Below are positions 62,577-64,000 of a DNA stretch of 64,000 bases, one piece after another (the stretch's first letter is position 1; the number at the start of each line of letters is the position of its first letter). Position numbers and translations under genes: made by a program. Origin of the DNA: Membranipora membranacea (Eukaryota > Bryozoa > Gymnolaemata > Cheilostomatida > Membraniporidae). The DNA lies in contig OU612067.1 of NCBI GenBank assembly GCA_914767715.1, positions 25,954,162 to 26,018,161 of the forward strand. The letters run 5' to 3'. Under the pieces are notes generated by a model. That model saw nothing but the letters and a program-made list of their open reading frames with translations. It ran no database searches and was not told the origin of the DNA.

Positions 62577-64000
62577 CTGATCAAAAACACATCGTTCAAA
62601 TGATAGTTTTAACCAGTTATATATTTCGTATAGCTCATCTGGGCATGGCCACAGTATAATAAGCGTATAATTCTCAGTTTTTTATTTTTTTATCAAAATT
62701 GAAGACTGGAAGAGATATAAATCGCAGGGTACGATCAACATTGCTGCCCTTAATGTTGTACATATTTTATGCATATTTTATACTTACTTGATAAGTTGAT
62801 GTTTGAAACATACTGCTTGAGCACATCCTGTCCCTTTTCAACAACGGCTGAACCTGAAATGGAGATAATTGGGTGTTTAAAGCTGCTGATAGAGAGACCA
62901 AATATTCATTGATTCGTTGTGTAGAGTGATCAAAGCTCAGATGCGTGTTAACACATCGATTCTAAAGTGGAACACCGGAGCCACTCCCATAAACCTCACA
63001 TGTTCTCTATTCCATTCTAGTTCTCGTTCTAAAAATCGGCCCAGGGAGTGTGAAAATGAAGACCAATTACATTTTAGTGCAAACATATAGATCTTTTAGC
63101 ACTCATGTCGGAATAAATCAGCAAATTTTGATACTCTTCAGGTATATTTGATTCATGAATATCTACTCACATGGATACATCAGCGGTGTTGGGATATCAG
63201 CATCCTGTGCACAGCTGAAAACCTCATCCCCACTGTAGATGTTACGAGCTGGTTCATTGGCTGCTAGAGTTTCTGTTTGAAACCAGGAGGGATCCACTTC
63301 TGTATGAGGAGACGGGTTGCTTGTAAGCAAGCAATGTGAACAATAGAAAACAGTCTCATAACGCACTCCTCTCCAAACAGATTTCAGCTCAGCAATCAGC
63401 TGTTGAAGAGAAGCCAGTTGTTTTGTCCAAGCCTCAGCGACGTTTTTAGGAAGAGCGAGAGTCAGTAGTGTGACACGGTTGTCAGAAGCATTGTGCAGCA
63501 GGTATTTCTGTATTCTGTTGCTTTGGGATACAACAGCACCATTAGTACCAACAGCAGGAGAAGAGAATGGCTCGGAATTTTTATCCAGATATGCCGCTGT
63601 GATTAGTGAGAACACGTAGCCTGGAACTTTAAAACCACGCAGGTATAGATCTACTTTAAGAGGTATACGGTTAGTAAAATCCCCTGGCGCTTTGATCTTT
63701 CTAGTGGCAAAGTATGGTATGATGTATTTCTGATCACATGGTCTAGCATCAGGCCCACATAGATGGACTAGGTGAAATGATCTCAGAATTTCCACTGCAG
63801 CATTAGCTGGTAGTTGTGATTCTCTCTCCAACATATTTACGAGTAAAGCTGCTTCCATGACCCCAGACCTATTGTAAGTCGTTATCATATCCTGATATTT
63901 ATATTCTCCTATTGACTTGCCGTCATGTTCAAAAGGGATAAAATTATCCAAACGGGTCGACCAGTCTTTATCATGGGTGTGGCTATAGAGGATTTCTATC
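61520..64000 (-). CDS. COR-caspase protein, 3' part (5' end outside)
   Basis: Four exons: 64000-63171 (open at the window edge), 62853-62788, 62576-62149 and 61897-61520 (stop TGA). The splice sites are canonical and phases match (1/1, 2/2, 0/0), so the exons join without adjustment. The first exon is a COR domain, normally C-terminal to a Roc GTPase: 'ILRSFHLVHLCG', 'KYIIPYFATR', 'LRGFKVPGYVFSLITAAYL' and the late 'VFYCSHCL' block. After a linker comes a caspase-type C14 domain: 'LLVVSLMSHGEAG' with the catalytic His, 'VVIIQACQP' with the catalytic Cys, then a p10-like part ('RGAFLGAIADQIKQ', 'STLQKMLILHP'). Both catalytic residues are present. An upstream Roc or LRR part is expected but not visible. 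It could be a GTPase-regulated death protease, by inference. Confidence 0.85.

Overview
This looks like a window of an AT-rich, intron-rich, repeat-laden invertebrate animal genome. The evidence is GT-AG introns with matching phases, a near-complete homologue of the metazoan nuclease ANKLE1, a TENT4 (PAPD5/7)-type gene remnant, a COR-caspase gene, an LRR gene, tRNA-derived repeats, LINE remnants and LTR retrotransposons. The species cannot be named. All host genes that I can support lie on the minus strand, so they read from right to left.

Right edge (61.5-64 kb): the 3' part of a gene whose four exons join in phase into a COR domain (as in Roco/MFHAS1-like proteins) followed by a caspase-like C14 protease domain. 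Its 5' end lies outside the window. Next (46.4-59.1 kb) is a decayed TENT4-like non-canonical poly(A) polymerase gene with a stop codon, a frameshift, a lost glycine-serine motif and no C-terminal half. Its first intron holds a decayed 8-kb Ty3/Gypsy element (50.6-58.7 kb) with two LTRs of about 0.95 kb, broken gag-pol frames and an odd 60-bp direct repeat abutting both LTRs. Then comes ANKLE1 (32.8-45.9 kb): ankyrin repeats, a long Ser/Arg-rich linker, a LEM domain and a GIY-YIG nuclease over at least 17 exons. Its introns contain two foldback elements, a 58-bp tandem array and one small plus-strand ORF.

The middle (21.4-31.4 kb) has the 5' exons of an LRR gene, two minisatellite blocks in its intron and a very young LTR element of about 4.1 kb (25.8-29.9 kb). 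That element has no pol, a primer site matching the 3' end of tRNA-Leu, and LTRs carrying poly-G/palindrome arrays.

The left third (0-21.1 kb) is a set of degenerate tandem copies of a roughly 4-kb genomic unit. Each unit carries 141-nt, phase 2-2 exons encoding two leucine-rich repeats, along with tRNA-derived SINE pieces, LINE pieces and a palindromic DNA element. Four LRR exons are intact; the others are truncated, split by an insertion, or off frame. The region appears to be an LRR gene growing by duplication of an exon-bearing unit and decaying at the same time. LRR and COR-caspase modules at opposite ends of one window could reflect a cluster of receptor or cell-death genes, but both genes leave the window, so this is inference.
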